Below, piece by piece: positions 22,647 to 31,081 of a stretch of DNA of 64,000 nt. Position numbers and translations under genes: made by a program. The stretch lies in the NCBI RefSeq assembly GCF_040096055.1, contig NZ_JBBMFK010000005.1, forward strand, positions 62,001-126,000, read 5' to 3'. Position 1 is the stretch's first letter. Every line of letters starts with the position of its first letter. The stretch comes from Pseudoflavonifractor intestinihominis. GTDB lineage: Bacteria > Bacillota > Clostridia > Oscillospirales > Oscillospiraceae. A model generated the notes under the pieces. That model saw only the letters and a program-made list of their open reading frames with translations, was not told the origin of the DNA and did not search any database.

Positions 22647-23243
22647 GTGGAAAACGAGCGGGAGCTGGTGGCCCGGGCCAAGAAGGGAGACCAGGAGGCC
22701 TTTGGGGTCCTGGTGGAGGCCAACCAGGGCCGCATCTACAACCTGACCCTGCGGATGACGGGCTCTCCTGAGGACGCGCTGGACCTGTCCCAGGAGGCCT
22801 TTCTCAATGCCTGGCGGGGGCTGGACAAGTTCCAGGGGGACAGCTCCTTCTCCACCTGGCTCTACCGCCTGGCCTCCAACGCCTGCATCGACTTTCTCCG
22901 CCGGGAGAAGCGGCGCAGGGACATCTCCATGACCGTGTCCCTGGACGACGAGGAGGAGGGCCGCCAGGCCGAGCTGCCCGACCACCGACAGTCCCCCCAG
23001 GGGGAGCTGGAGCGGCGGGAGCTGCGGGAAGATATCCGACGGGGGCTCATGTCCCTCTCCGAGGAGCACCGGCAGGTGCTGGTCATGCGGGAGATCAACG
23101 GCATGAGCTACGCCGAGATCGGCGCGGCGCTGGAGCTGGAGGAAGGGACGGTCAAGTCCCGCATCGCCAGGGCCAGACTGGCTCTGCGCAAAATTTTGGT
23201 GAAGGACGGGAACTTTTCCGGCGCGCCGTCGTCCATAACGTGA
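22647..23243 (+). CDS. ECF RNA polymerase sigma factor (RpoE/SigW type)
   Basis: A 198-residue ECF sigma factor. The sigma-2 region (residues ~10-85) contains EANQGRIYNLTLRMTGSPED, the SQEAFLNAWRGL helix and the STWLYRLASNACIDFLRR recognition part for the -10 element. Sigma-4 (residues ~130-185) shows LSEEHRQVLVMREINGMSYA followed by the EGTVKSRIARAR helix-turn-helix. Start is GTG 22647 after an AGGTGAGAGGGA stretch. The next gene encodes a zinc-finger anti-sigma factor, so the pair forms an envelope-stress switch; the regulon is not visible. Confidence 0.93.
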   Translation: MENERELVARAKKGDQEAFGVLVEANQGRIYNLTLRMTGSPEDALDLSQEAFLNAWRGLDKFQGDSSFSTWLYRLASNACIDFLRREKRRRDISMTVSLDDEEEGRQAELPDHRQSPQGELERRELREDIRRGLMSLSEEHRQVLVMREINGMSYAEIGAALELEEGTVKSRIARARLALRKILVKDGNFSGAPSSIT

Positions 23244-23307
23244 AGAAAGAAATTCGCCCCCCGGAGCAAAGCGGCTTCGTGTATGCGAGTTAGGGAGGTG
23301 AACCACC

Positions 23308-24096
23308 ATGTATACCTGCGATCAGGCGCTGGAGCTGCTCAGCGCCCGGCTGGACGGGGCGCTGACCCCGGAAGAGGAGGCCGGGCTGGAGGAGCATCTG
23401 GCCCAGTGCCCGGAGTGCCGGGCGCTGGCCGCCGACCTGACGGAGCTCCACGACGCCATGCCGGGGCTGTACCAGGCGCCGCCCCCGGAGCTGAAAGAGC
23501 GGGTCATGGCTCAGATCAGGGCGGAAAACGCGCCCATCTCCCTGGACGAGGTTCGAAAGAAGCGTTCCGGGCGGAAAACATGGCGTACTTGGGGCGCTAT
23601 GGCGGCTGTGATGGCCGTGGTGTTCATGAGCGCAGTGGCCATGCGCTTCGGCCATGACGGCGACACGGCGGGCATGCCGGAGAACACGCCGGTTCAGAGC
23701 GCGGCGGTCTACTCCGTCCAGCCGGAGAACGGCGGAGAGGCTGGAACAGAGGGCGCACAGAGCCGGAGCGCGGCCGGTGACGGGGCGCAGTCCGGCGAGA
23801 GCGCGGCGGAGAAGAGCGCCGACGGCGCCGTGCCCGACGAGGCGATGCTGATGGAAGGCGCGGGGATAGACTCCGTCCAGCCCCAACCCGCAGGAAAGGT
23901 GTACTACGACCGGCTGCCGGAGGGATGGGAGAAACTCTTCCCCGACGTGGCCGGTGTGGATGCCATGTGTGTCTCCGGCGAGGAAGCCCAGGCGTTCCTG
24001 GAGCTGCTTAAAGAGCAGAACATTCCATACGCCGTGGAGGGGGACCTGTCGGGAAAGGACGGGGACGTGCAGCTGCTCTCCGGCCTGCCGGAGTGA
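23308..24096 (+). CDS. Membrane anti-sigma factor with zinc-finger (ZAS) domain
   Basis: A 262-residue single-pass protein. The N-terminal cytoplasmic ZAS domain has H30-x3-C34-x2-C37 (EEHLAQCPEC). One transmembrane helix lies near residues 95-112 (WGAMAAVMAVVFMSAVAM). A long external region is rich in Ala, Glu, Gly and Ser, followed by a small folded end (YYDRLPEGWEKLFPDVAG). It would hold the sigma factor encoded 64 bases upstream until a signal triggers release. ATG 23308 has GGGAGGTGA. A terminator follows. Confidence 0.9.
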   Translation: MYTCDQALELLSARLDGALTPEEEAGLEEHLAQCPECRALAADLTELHDAMPGLYQAPPPELKERVMAQIRAENAPISLDEVRKKRSGRKTWRTWGAMAAVMAVVFMSAVAMRFGHDGDTAGMPENTPVQSAAVYSVQPENGGEAGTEGAQSRSAAGDGAQSGESAAEKSADGAVPDEAMLMEGAGIDSVQPQPAGKVYYDRLPEGWEKLFPDVAGVDAMCVSGEEAQAFLELLKEQNIPYAVEGDLSGKDGDVQLLSGLPE

Positions 24097-24125
24097 GCCG
24101 GAACCGCTCAGAGAAAAGAGAAAAA

Positions 24126-24156
24126 GAGCTGAGGCCGCGGGCCTCAGCTCTTTTTT
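24126..24156 (+). terminator. Terminator of the sigma/anti-sigma operon
   Basis: A perfect 11-bp stem (24126-24136 with 24140-24150), loop GCG, then TTTTTT. Confidence 0.88.
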
Positions 24157-24170
24157 GCAGCTAAGAACAG

Positions 24171-24203
24171 AAAACCGGCGCCGCCTTATGAGGCAGCGCC
24201 GGT
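24171..24203 (-). terminator. Terminator of secG
   Basis: ACCGGCGC-GCC pairs with GGC-GCGCCGGT (one bulge each side), followed by TTTTC on the minus strand. Confidence 0.7.
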
Positions 24204-24217
24204 CTTTTGCAGTAATC

Positions 24218-24466
24218 TTACTTGATCAGGCTCAGGACAAGGGTGAGCACCATGAACAGGATGGCGACCCACTTGGTCCACTTGGCCAGCTTGGCGTCCC
24301 AGGTCTTGGCCTTGTTCTTGGCCATGAAGGTGTCCATGCCGCCGGCGATGGCGCCGCTGAGGCCGGCGCTCTTGCCGGACTGGAGCAGAACCACAGCGAT
24401 GAGGAACAGACCGGAGAGGAGCTGAATAACCGTCACAATAATCTTGGGAATGCTCATTGCTTTCAT
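24218..24466 (-). CDS. secG: Preprotein translocase subunit SecG
   Basis: An 82-residue membrane protein with two helices (IIVTVIQLLSGLFLIAVVLL and VAILFMVLTLVLSLI). The SecG loop QSGKSAGLSGAIAGG lies between them. It stimulates SecYEG-mediated export. ATG 24466 has AAAGGA five to nine bases upstream; ATG 24457 (MSIPK) is a possible shorter start. It is transcribed alone from a good promoter. Confidence 0.95.
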   Translation of the reverse strand: MKAMSIPKIIVTVIQLLSGLFLIAVVLLQSGKSAGLSGAIAGGMDTFMAKNKAKTWDAKLAKWTKWVAILFMVLTLVLSLIK

Positions 24467-24546
24467 CGTTCCTTTCGACCCCGAAGGGGCGCTGTATTTT
24501 CACAAAAGGGCGCACTCTGACCATGCACCGTCTAAACGTAGCACTA

Positions 24547-24575
24547 ATCATAGCATATTTGCCCCGGGATTGCAA
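24547..24575 (-). promoter_or_regulatory. SigA promoter of secG
   Basis: TTGCAA (24575-24570), 17 bases, TATGAT (24552-24547) on the minus strand. Confidence 0.75.
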
Positions 24576-24617
24576 GAGGACGATGAAAATTTCCGGATTT
24601 TCTCCGCGCTTTTGGCT

Positions 24618-26615
24618 TCACCGGCCACGGACGATCCGGCGGCTGCCCCAGCAGGTGGCCAGGAAGTAGGCACCGTACACCACCAGGATAAATGCGGCGG
24701 TGACGGCGCTGGAGGCCACGGCGTCCAGCTTGCCAACCGCCAAGATGGCCTTGTTGGCCGCCGTCATGCCCACCACCGCGTGGATGACCGCCAGGAACAG
24801 GGGCAGGAAGAAGGCCAGAAACACCTGGACGTACACCGAACGGTCCCGCATCTTTTCCTCCACGCCCAGACGGGTGAGCACCGCATACCGCTCCTGGTTG
24901 TCCGCCGCCTGGCTCAGCTGCTGGAGGGCCAGCACGGCCGCCGAGGTCAGCAGGAAGATGATGCCCAGGTAGATGCCCAGGAAAAGGACCAGAATCTTGG
25001 TGCCCATGGTCTCCATGTAGATATTCAGCTTAGTGTTGAAGCTGGTGCTGCCCGCGTCCTGCCCCAGCACGGAGCGGTAATAATCGGAGATCACGCTCTG
25101 GAGCAGGGCCTCGGTCTCCTCCTTGGGCACGTCGGTGCGGTAATTGGCGCAGTAATAGGTGACGTTGTGGTACATTTTACTGGTGTCCCAGTCGCCCGCA
25201 CCCTCCAGCACCGCATCGGGGACAATGAAATAGTTCTCCACACCGGCGGAGTAGCCGATGGACAGAACGGCATAGATGGGGTCCGCTCCGGCTGTCAGGG
25301 TGTGGTGATTGGCCACCAGAGAGGGACTGTCCGCAAGCAGCCGGGTCATCCATTCATCCTCATCCCCCACCACCCAGAGGTATGTGGAGGGCTCCAGCGT
25401 GATGGGCTCCAGCCCCTCCAGGGAGCGGAGGCCGTTGTAGCTGGACAGGGGGAGCACATGCTCCATCAGATATTCGTCCCACTCGGGCGCGTAGAGCTGC
25501 CCCTGCCACAGCTCCACCTCGGCGCTCTGGGACAGCTGGACCGCCGGGTCAAAGCCCGCCTCCTTCAGGGAGGCGGGAATGTCCACGGGCAGCGGCTCCC
25601 CGGTCTCTGCGTCATAGCGGTTGGCGGACAGGGAGACGTCATAGGGGGCCTGGGTGCTGGTGAGCTGGGAGATGGTGTTGTTCAGGCCGATGGAGCAGGC
25701 GGTGATGCCGATGGCCAGCAGGAGCATGAGACAGATGACCGTCATGGACACATAGGTGCTGTTGATGCGGGAGTTGAACTGCCGCAGAATGAACATATTC
25801 AGGCCCTTGTAGTAGAGCTTCTTGTTGGCCTGGCACACCCGCAGCAGGAAGCCGGACAGGGACAGGAAGAACAGCAGGGTGCCCGCCGTGCCCAGGGCCA
25901 GCATGACAAAGAACAGGGTGTCCACCCGCAGGATGCCCCGGTAGAGGAGCATGGCGTAGGCGATGCCCAGCAGCACAGCGCCCACCACAAAGAGGACTGC
26001 CGACACCCCCAGGTGCTTCACCTTCAGCTCCTGGTTCCGCTTGCCCGCCTGCATCAGGTCCAGCAGCTTGCACCGGGACACGGACAGGGAGTTGAAGCAC
26101 ATGACCACCAGGAAGATGACGCCGAAATAGAGCACCGTCTTGCCTACGGCTCTGGGAGAGAAGACGAAGTGGAACTCGGGGACGCTGATGGCAAAGAGGC
26201 TGGCGGTGAACACCGAGATGAACTGGGACAGGAATACCCCCAGAGCCAGGCCAACGCCCAGGGACAGCAGGCCGATGAGCAGGGTCTCCAGAAAGAGCAG
26301 GCCGGAGATGGCCCCCGTACCCATGCCCAGCAGCAGGTAGGTGCCCAGCTCCTTCTTCCGGCGGCGGACCATAAAGCTGTTGGCATAGAGAATGAGAAAG
26401 GCCAGCACCACCGACACAAACACCGAGATGACGTCGATGAGCTGGATGATAGTGCGGGCGATGTTGTTCCCGCCCTTGAGGGCCTCCATGACGTACTGGG
26501 CGTCCATGGAGTTGAACACGTAGAAGATGCACACGCCGAAGGTGAGGGTGAGGAAGTACACCGAGTAGTCCCGCAGGCTGCGGGTCACGTTCTTCAGGGC
26601 CAGCTTAGAGAACAT
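24618..26615 (-). CDS. BceB-type ABC transporter permease (FtsX-like)
   Basis: A 665-residue permease with ten predicted helices: one N-terminal, three in the first FtsX-like domain (ISVFVSVVLAFLILYANSFM, the GTYLLLGMG motif), several central, and a large extracellular domain of about 200 residues between helices 7 and 8. A C-terminal FtsX domain (RYAVLTRLGVEEKMRDRS) completes it. This topology is specific to peptide-antibiotic detoxification permeases that also signal to the neighbouring kinase. ATG 26615 is preferred because GGGAGGTGA lies eight bases upstream; GTG 26627 overlaps that site. It overlaps the ATPase gene by 11 bases. Confidence 0.92.
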   Translation of the reverse strand: MFSKLALKNVTRSLRDYSVYFLTLTFGVCIFYVFNSMDAQYVMEALKGGNNIARTIIQLIDVISVFVSVVLAFLILYANSFMVRRRKKELGTYLLLGMGTGAISGLLFLETLLIGLLSLGVGLALGVFLSQFISVFTASLFAISVPEFHFVFSPRAVGKTVLYFGVIFLVVMCFNSLSVSRCKLLDLMQAGKRNQELKVKHLGVSAVLFVVGAVLLGIAYAMLLYRGILRVDTLFFVMLALGTAGTLLFFLSLSGFLLRVCQANKKLYYKGLNMFILRQFNSRINSTYVSMTVICLMLLLAIGITACSIGLNNTISQLTSTQAPYDVSLSANRYDAETGEPLPVDIPASLKEAGFDPAVQLSQSAEVELWQGQLYAPEWDEYLMEHVLPLSSYNGLRSLEGLEPITLEPSTYLWVVGDEDEWMTRLLADSPSLVANHHTLTAGADPIYAVLSIGYSAGVENYFIVPDAVLEGAGDWDTSKMYHNVTYYCANYRTDVPKEETEALLQSVISDYYRSVLGQDAGSTSFNTKLNIYMETMGTKILVLFLGIYLGIIFLLTSAAVLALQQLSQAADNQERYAVLTRLGVEEKMRDRSVYVQVFLAFFLPLFLAVIHAVVGMTAANKAILAVGKLDAVASSAVTAAFILVVYGAYFLATCWGSRRIVRGR

Positions 26616-27372
26616 CCCGGTCGTCACCTCCCAGCAGGGTCACAACCTGGATGATGCGGGTGAAGAAGTCCTTCCGGCTGTCCTCCCCCCGGATGAGCTC
26701 GGTAAAGGGACGGCCGTCCTTGATGAAGAGAATGCGGTGGCAGTAGCTGGCGGTAAAGGCGTCGTGGGTGACCATGAGGATGGTGGCCTGCCGCTCCCGG
26801 TTCAGGGCCTCGAACCGGTCCAGCAGCAGCCGGGAGGCCTTGGAGTCCAGGGCGCCGGTGGGCTCGTCGGCCAGCACCAGGGCCGGACGGGTGATGATGG
26901 CCCGGGCCGCCGCCACCCGCTGCCGCTGGCCGCCCGAGAGCTGGTAGGGGTACCGGGACAGGCAGTCCTCAATCTCCAGCAGCCGGGCCGTCTCCTTCAC
27001 CCGGGGCTCAATCTCCTTTGCCGGAGTCTTGAGGATGGTGAGGGCCAGGGCGATGTTCTCGAAGGCGGTGAGGGTGTCCAGCAGGTTGCAGTCCTGAAAG
27101 ACAAAGCCCAGCCGCTCCCGGCGGAATTTGGACAGGGCCTTGTTCTTCATGGCGGTGATGTCCGCGCCGTCCACCGTGATATGTCCGGCGGTGGGCCGGT
27201 CGATGGTGGCAATGCAGTTGAGCAGGGTGGTCTTGCCGCTGCCCGACGCGCCCATGATGCCCACGAACTCCCCCGGCTGGACGGAAAAGCTCAGGTCGTC
27301 GATGGCCCGGGTCACCGAGCTGCGGGCGCCGTAATATTTTTGAAGATGGGTGACAGTGAGAATCGGTTCCAT
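26605..27372 (-). CDS. BceA-type ABC transporter ATPase
   Basis: A 255-residue ATP-binding subunit. Walker A GASGSGKTT is at residues 41-49, the signature LSGGQ at 145-149, Walker B LVLADE at 165-170 and the switch histidine in MVTHD. It belongs to the MacB/LolD-like group and powers the BceB-type permease with which it overlaps. The pair is expected to remove peptide antibiotics such as bacitracin or lantibiotics from their lipid targets; the actual drug is not deducible. Confidence 0.94.
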   Translation of the reverse strand: MEPILTVTHLQKYYGARSSVTRAIDDLSFSVQPGEFVGIMGASGSGKTTLLNCIATIDRPTAGHITVDGADITAMKNKALSKFRRERLGFVFQDCNLLDTLTAFENIALALTILKTPAKEIEPRVKETARLLEIEDCLSRYPYQLSGGQRQRVAAARAIITRPALVLADEPTGALDSKASRLLLDRFEALNRERQATILMVTHDAFTASYCHRILFIKDGRPFTELIRGEDSRKDFFTRIIQVVTLLGGDDRDVL

Positions 27373-27435
27373 GGCGGAATCCCTCCTTATGGGACCAGTT
27401 TACCCCAATCCCTCCGGCGGGACCATGGGCGGACC

Positions 27436-28479
27436 TTACGGGGAGGTGACAGTTTTGTAAGGTTGGCCCTCCGCCAGATGGAAGCGGCCCAGGGGGAAGG
27501 TGAGGGCGGCCAGGGTGCCGCCGCCGGGCGGGCAGGAGAGGGACAGGCCCAGCCCCAGCCGGGCGCACAGCTTTTTGCACAGGTACAGCCCCAGGCCGGT
27601 GGAGCGGGTGGACAGCCTCCGGCCGTTGGCGCCGGTGAAGCCCTTGTCAAACACCCGGGGCAGGTCCTCCGGCGGGATGCCGGGGCCGTTGTCCCGGAGG
27701 GTGAGGACCACCCCGTCCCGCTTTACCTCCTGGGAGAAGGTGAGCTTGGGCGCGGAGGAGCGGTACTTGAGGGCGTTGGAGATGAGCTGGCCCAGGATGA
27801 ATTCTACCCACTTCCCATCGGAGCAGACCACCGCGTCCAGCTCCCCCAGCTCCACCCGGAACCCGGCCTCGATGAGGGGGCGGGCGTACCGCCGCAGGGC
27901 AGCGGAGACAGCCTGATTCAGGGGCAGGGCGCGGACGGCGTAGTCCCGGTCCACCGCGCCGCTGCGGGCGTAGAACAGGGCCTGTTCCACATAGCCCTCG
28001 ATCTGGAACAGGGAGTCCTCCACGCTGTCGGCCAGGGGGCCGGGGTGGTTCTCCAGGCACAGCCGGGCGGCGGCAATGGGGGTCTTGACCTCGTGAATCC
28101 AGGTCTCAATGTACTCCCGGTACTCCCCCATGTCCCGCCGGGCGTCCCCCACCTTCTCCGCCATGGAGGCGCCCATGGCCCGGGCGGCGGAGAAGAGAAA
28201 TTCCCCCTCGGGAAAGTCGGGCTCCACCATCACCTCGGAGAGAAGGTACTTCTCGTCCAGGGCGTCCAGCCTGCCCGCCATGTCCTGATAGAACCGGAGC
28301 TTGCGGGCGATCTCGCCGCCCAGGGGAAGGAGGACACACAGGGCGATCACCAGACAGAGGAAAAGGGTGGCCGAGGGGGGTACCCGCAGCAGGGACAGCA
28401 GGGCCGCCGTGAAGAGCAGGGAAAACACAAGCCCCAGCAGATGAGGCAGCTTTTCTTTCAGCAGGGCGGATAGGGTCAT
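27436..28479 (-). CDS. BceS-like intramembrane-sensing histidine kinase
   Basis: A 347-residue kinase with two helices close together near the N-terminus (residues ~12-32 and 36-56) and almost no extracellular loop, as in intramembrane-sensing kinases that take their signal from the BceAB transporter. The phosphoacceptor H129 is in WIHEVKTP. The ATPase domain shows QLISNALKYRS (N box), DNGPGIPPEDLPRVF (G1/F boxes) and STGLGLYLCKKL (G2). It is 33 bases downstream of the response regulator and 63 bases upstream of the ATPase gene. Confidence 0.92.
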   Translation of the reverse strand: MTLSALLKEKLPHLLGLVFSLLFTAALLSLLRVPPSATLFLCLVIALCVLLPLGGEIARKLRFYQDMAGRLDALDEKYLLSEVMVEPDFPEGEFLFSAARAMGASMAEKVGDARRDMGEYREYIETWIHEVKTPIAAARLCLENHPGPLADSVEDSLFQIEGYVEQALFYARSGAVDRDYAVRALPLNQAVSAALRRYARPLIEAGFRVELGELDAVVCSDGKWVEFILGQLISNALKYRSSAPKLTFSQEVKRDGVVLTLRDNGPGIPPEDLPRVFDKGFTGANGRRLSTRSTGLGLYLCKKLCARLGLGLSLSCPPGGGTLAALTFPLGRFHLAEGQPYKTVTSP

Positions 28480-28512
28480 GGCGTGACCTCCCTTTCAGCG
28501 GAATGGAGCCGG

Positions 28513-29196
28513 TCAGGACAGCAGCAGCTGGTATCCCTGGCCCCGGCGGGTGATGAGCACGCCCTTCAGGCCCAGCTCCTCCAGGGTGCGGCGCAGCCGG
28601 GCCACGTTGACGGTGAGGGTGTTGTCGTCCACAAACTGGTTGGACTGCCACAGGGCGTTCATCAGGGCGTCCCGGCTGACAATCTGCCCCGGCTGGCGGA
28701 GCAGCTGCCGCAGGAGCAGCACCTCGTTGCGGGTGAGGCGGGCTTCCTTCTCCCCAAAGCGCACCGTGCCGCTGCCCAGGTCCAGGGACACACCTCCCGC
28801 CGACAGCACCGACGCCCCGCCGCCGGAGGGATAGGCCCGCTGGAGCAACCGGGCCATCCGGGCCAGGAGGATCTGGGGGTTGAAGGGTTTGGTGATAAAG
28901 TCGTCGGCACCCAGGTTCATGCTCATCAGCTCGTCCAGCTCGTCGGAGCGGCTGGTGACCACCATAATCGGCAGCTGGGCGCTGCGGGCGCGCAGGTCCC
29001 GGCAGACGTGGTACCCGTCGTACCGGGGCAGGCCCAGGTCCAGCAGCACCAGCTGGGCCCCGCTGGACAGGATCTGTTCCGCCAGATCTTCAAATCCCGC
29101 CGGGAACAGGCAGCGGTAGCCGTACCGCCCCAGCAGTGCCGAGAGCTCCTCACGCAGGCGCAGGTCGTCCTCAGCCAGGAACACGGTATATCCCAT
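28513..29196 (-). CDS. BceR-like OmpR-family response regulator
   Basis: A 227-residue regulator. The receiver domain has acidic residues E9/D10/D11, phosphoacceptor D53 (LLDLGLP) and the switch lysine in TKPFNP. The winged-helix effector domain ends RLRRTLEELGLKGVLITRRG-QGYQLL. ATG 29196 is the start of conserved sequence (GYTVFLAEDD); a longer frame upstream is not supported. Gene order regulator, kinase, ATPase, permease reproduces the classical bceRSAB arrangement, so the regulator likely controls the transporter genes. Confidence 0.93.
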   Translation of the reverse strand: MGYTVFLAEDDLRLREELSALLGRYGYRCLFPAGFEDLAEQILSSGAQLVLLDLGLPRYDGYHVCRDLRARSAQLPIMVVTSRSDELDELMSMNLGADDFITKPFNPQILLARMARLLQRAYPSGGGASVLSAGGVSLDLGSGTVRFGEKEARLTRNEVLLLRQLLRQPGQIVSRDALMNALWQSNQFVDDNTLTVNVARLRRTLEELGLKGVLITRRGQGYQLLLS

Positions 29197-29257
29197 AACC
29201 TCACATCCTTTTCCACAGTGTACCACGGAATTGTGGACAGGGTCCTTAAGAAAACAT

Positions 29258-29288
29258 AAAAAACACCCCGGAGCCTGGCTCCGGGGTG
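29258..29288 (-). terminator. Terminator upstream of the Bce-like module
   Basis: CACCCCGGAG pairs with CTCCGGGGTG (29264-29288), followed by TTTTTT on the minus strand (29263-29258). It ends the 30.9-29.3 kb transcript before the response regulator. Confidence 0.85.
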
Positions 29289-29293
29289 GAAAA

Positions 29294-29659
29294 TCAGCGC
29301 GGCTCAAGCAGCAGCCGGTACACCGCGCCCTGGACATAGTCCACATCCTCAAAGGTGACGCCGGGGGCGGGACAGAGGCGGAGCAGGCCGCCGTGAGGGT
29401 TAGCCGGGTCTGTACAGTCCACCATGATGTGATACTCCTGATCCAGGCGGCGGGCCATCTCACGGTTGTCCCGGCCGGTGAAGTCCACCGCCACCAGCGG
29501 CGCCCGGAGGGCGAAGGGGTCGGAGGGGCCGAGCACCCGCAGCCCGTCCTCCTCCAGCTCCAGCATCCGGCCCAGCAGGTGCCGCAGCAGCCTGGCCCGG
29601 CGGCCCTCCGGGACCTCGTCCGGCCCGGCGGGACGGTGATTCATCACAACCGTTCTCAT
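29294..29659 (-). CDS. Small protein of unknown function, resembles the C-terminal lobe of class V aminotransferases
   Basis: A 121-residue soluble protein starting at ATG 29659 after GGAGGGC. The C-terminal half (HIMVDCTDPANPHGGLLRLC, then PAPGVTFEDVDYVQGAVYRL) resembles the small domain at the end of class V aminotransferases and cysteine desulfurases. There is no pyridoxal lysine or large domain here, so it would not be an enzyme of that type. The resemblance is my reading of the pattern and is weak. It lies 13 bases after the stop of the exported protein at 29673 and is probably co-transcribed. Confidence 0.6.
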   Translation of the reverse strand: MRTVVMNHRPAGPDEVPEGRRARLLRHLLGRMLELEEDGLRVLGPSDPFALRAPLVAVDFTGRDNREMARRLDQEYHIMVDCTDPANPHGGLLRLCPAPGVTFEDVDYVQGAVYRLLLEPR

Positions 29660-29672
29660 GCAGCAGCCCTCC

Positions 29673-30869
29673 TCACCAGTCCAGGGCCTGGCCCACGGCC
29701 AGGCGGAAGGTATACCCGTCCTCCAGCAGGGTGGGCAGGATGATGTCCAGCACCTGGGCCGAGCGGGCGTCGTCGTCCAGAGTTATGTAGGCCAGGGAGC
29801 GCTTGGCGTCCACGCTGCGGAGCACGGAGGACGCGCAGTAGGAGACCGAGGAGGACTCGGGCAGGGAGACGTTGCCCACCCAGGCCGACCAGCCGTCGGC
29901 CTCCAGGGCTTCGATGGTGTCGTCGTCCCCGTTCTCCACCAGTACGGTGCGGGTGTTCATGTGGGCGGCCAGCTCCAGCAGCCGGTTGCCTTCGGACAGC
30001 AGCTGGACGGCGTCGGCGGCAGGGCCCCCGGCCACCGACAGCCCCACGCTGTGCCCCGCGCCCACCATGCGGCGGATGAGGGCGGCGTTGTCCCCTATGG
30101 CGTCCGGCGGCAGGAGAAAGAGGGCGGACAGGTTGTTTTGGGCCAGGGTGTCCAGAATATCGGCCAGCCCGGTACCGTCGGTGTGGCGGAAGGCCAGCGC
30201 CACCGTCACATACCGCCTGTCGTCACTGCCGGTGCTGGTGGGCGACGGGGAGGGGGAGGCCACGGGGACCGACGGAGACGGGGAGGCCGACTGGGAGGGG
30301 GAGGGAGAGGGGACCAGGCTCTCCCGGGCCTGCCAGTATTTCTTGTAGGCGTCGGCAATGGAGGTGGACAGGGCGGAGTCCATGAAGGCCCGGTCGGAGA
30401 GCACCGCGCTGGAGGTGGTCAGGCGGATGACCTGGCCGTAGACGGTGGCCTCCTGGTAGAACTGGATGCCGAAATAGGAGCACACACTGGGCATGGAGAC
30501 ATAGATCATGCTGCCCCGGACAACGGCCCGGGTGTATCCGGTGTTGCCGTCCCGGTCCTCACAGGTGCCGGCGTTCAGGTCGTATTTCAGCAGCACCTGC
30601 TTGGTATAGAGGGTCAGGACATTGTCCCGCAGGGAGTACTTGACTCCCAGGTCCACGTCCACTACGGCGGGGTCAAACACCGTATAGGGGAGATAGTAGG
30701 TGCCGCCCACCTTGAGGGGCATATTGGTGGAGCTGATGGGGGTGATCACCTGGTCGTTGAGGCACAGAATGGTGATCTTGCCCTCAGCCGCCTGGGCGCC
30801 GGACAGGGTGATGCCCAGCACAATGGCGGCGGCGCACAGCAGAGAGAGCAGGCACTTTTTCCAGTTCAC
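29673..30869 (-). CDS. Exported protein with stalk-like domain and degenerate polysaccharide-deacetylase domain
   Basis: A 398-residue protein. A signal peptide ends at AQAA near residue 28. A stalk-like beta domain carries the repeated pattern GGTYYLPYTVFDP and MIYVSMPSVCSYFGI. A low-complexity Pro-Ser linker (about residues 185-210) follows, then a NodB-like fold. In that fold VALAFRHTDG stands where active enzymes have FDDGP, and the GHxIGxHTxxH histidine pair is replaced by GHSVGLSVAGG. The catalytic metal ligands are therefore missing, indicating a binding or scaffold role. GTG 30869 is chosen because GGAGG lies ten bases upstream; GTG 30878 is too close. Confidence 0.78.
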   Translation of the reverse strand: MNWKKCLLSLLCAAAIVLGITLSGAQAAEGKITILCLNDQVITPISSTNMPLKVGGTYYLPYTVFDPAVVDVDLGVKYSLRDNVLTLYTKQVLLKYDLNAGTCEDRDGNTGYTRAVVRGSMIYVSMPSVCSYFGIQFYQEATVYGQVIRLTTSSAVLSDRAFMDSALSTSIADAYKKYWQARESLVPSPSPSQSASPSPSVPVASPSPSPTSTGSDDRRYVTVALAFRHTDGTGLADILDTLAQNNLSALFLLPPDAIGDNAALIRRMVGAGHSVGLSVAGGPAADAVQLLSEGNRLLELAAHMNTRTVLVENGDDDTIEALEADGWSAWVGNVSLPESSSVSYCASSVLRSVDAKRSLAYITLDDDARSAQVLDIILPTLLEDGYTFRLAVGQALDW

Positions 30870-30972
30870 AGTTGGCACACCTCCCGGAAAACAGGTGGGG
30901 GAAAATAAGTCGATACACTACTATTATACCACATCCGCTCCGTACAGGTAAAGTGGAAAGGAACGGCCGCCC

Positions 30973-31001
30973 TTGCGCCATTTTGACGGGCATAGTATAA
31001 T
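30973..31001 (+). promoter_or_regulatory. SigA promoter of the malic enzyme gene
   Basis: TTGCGC (30973-30978), 17 bases, TATAAT (30996-31001). A TATAAT at 30928-30923 on the minus strand likely serves the divergent exported-protein gene. Confidence 0.7.
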
Positions 31002-31081
31002 AACAAAATATGAAAACCGCGATCAGCGGAAAAACGGCGGAGCGACGCCGGAAAATCATGCGAAAAGAGGCCCAATGTATT

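Noticed and set aside
24444..26654. 736-codon plus-strand frame over the BceB-type permease
   Set aside because: His/Gln/Gly-rich nonsense product antisense to a well-supported permease.
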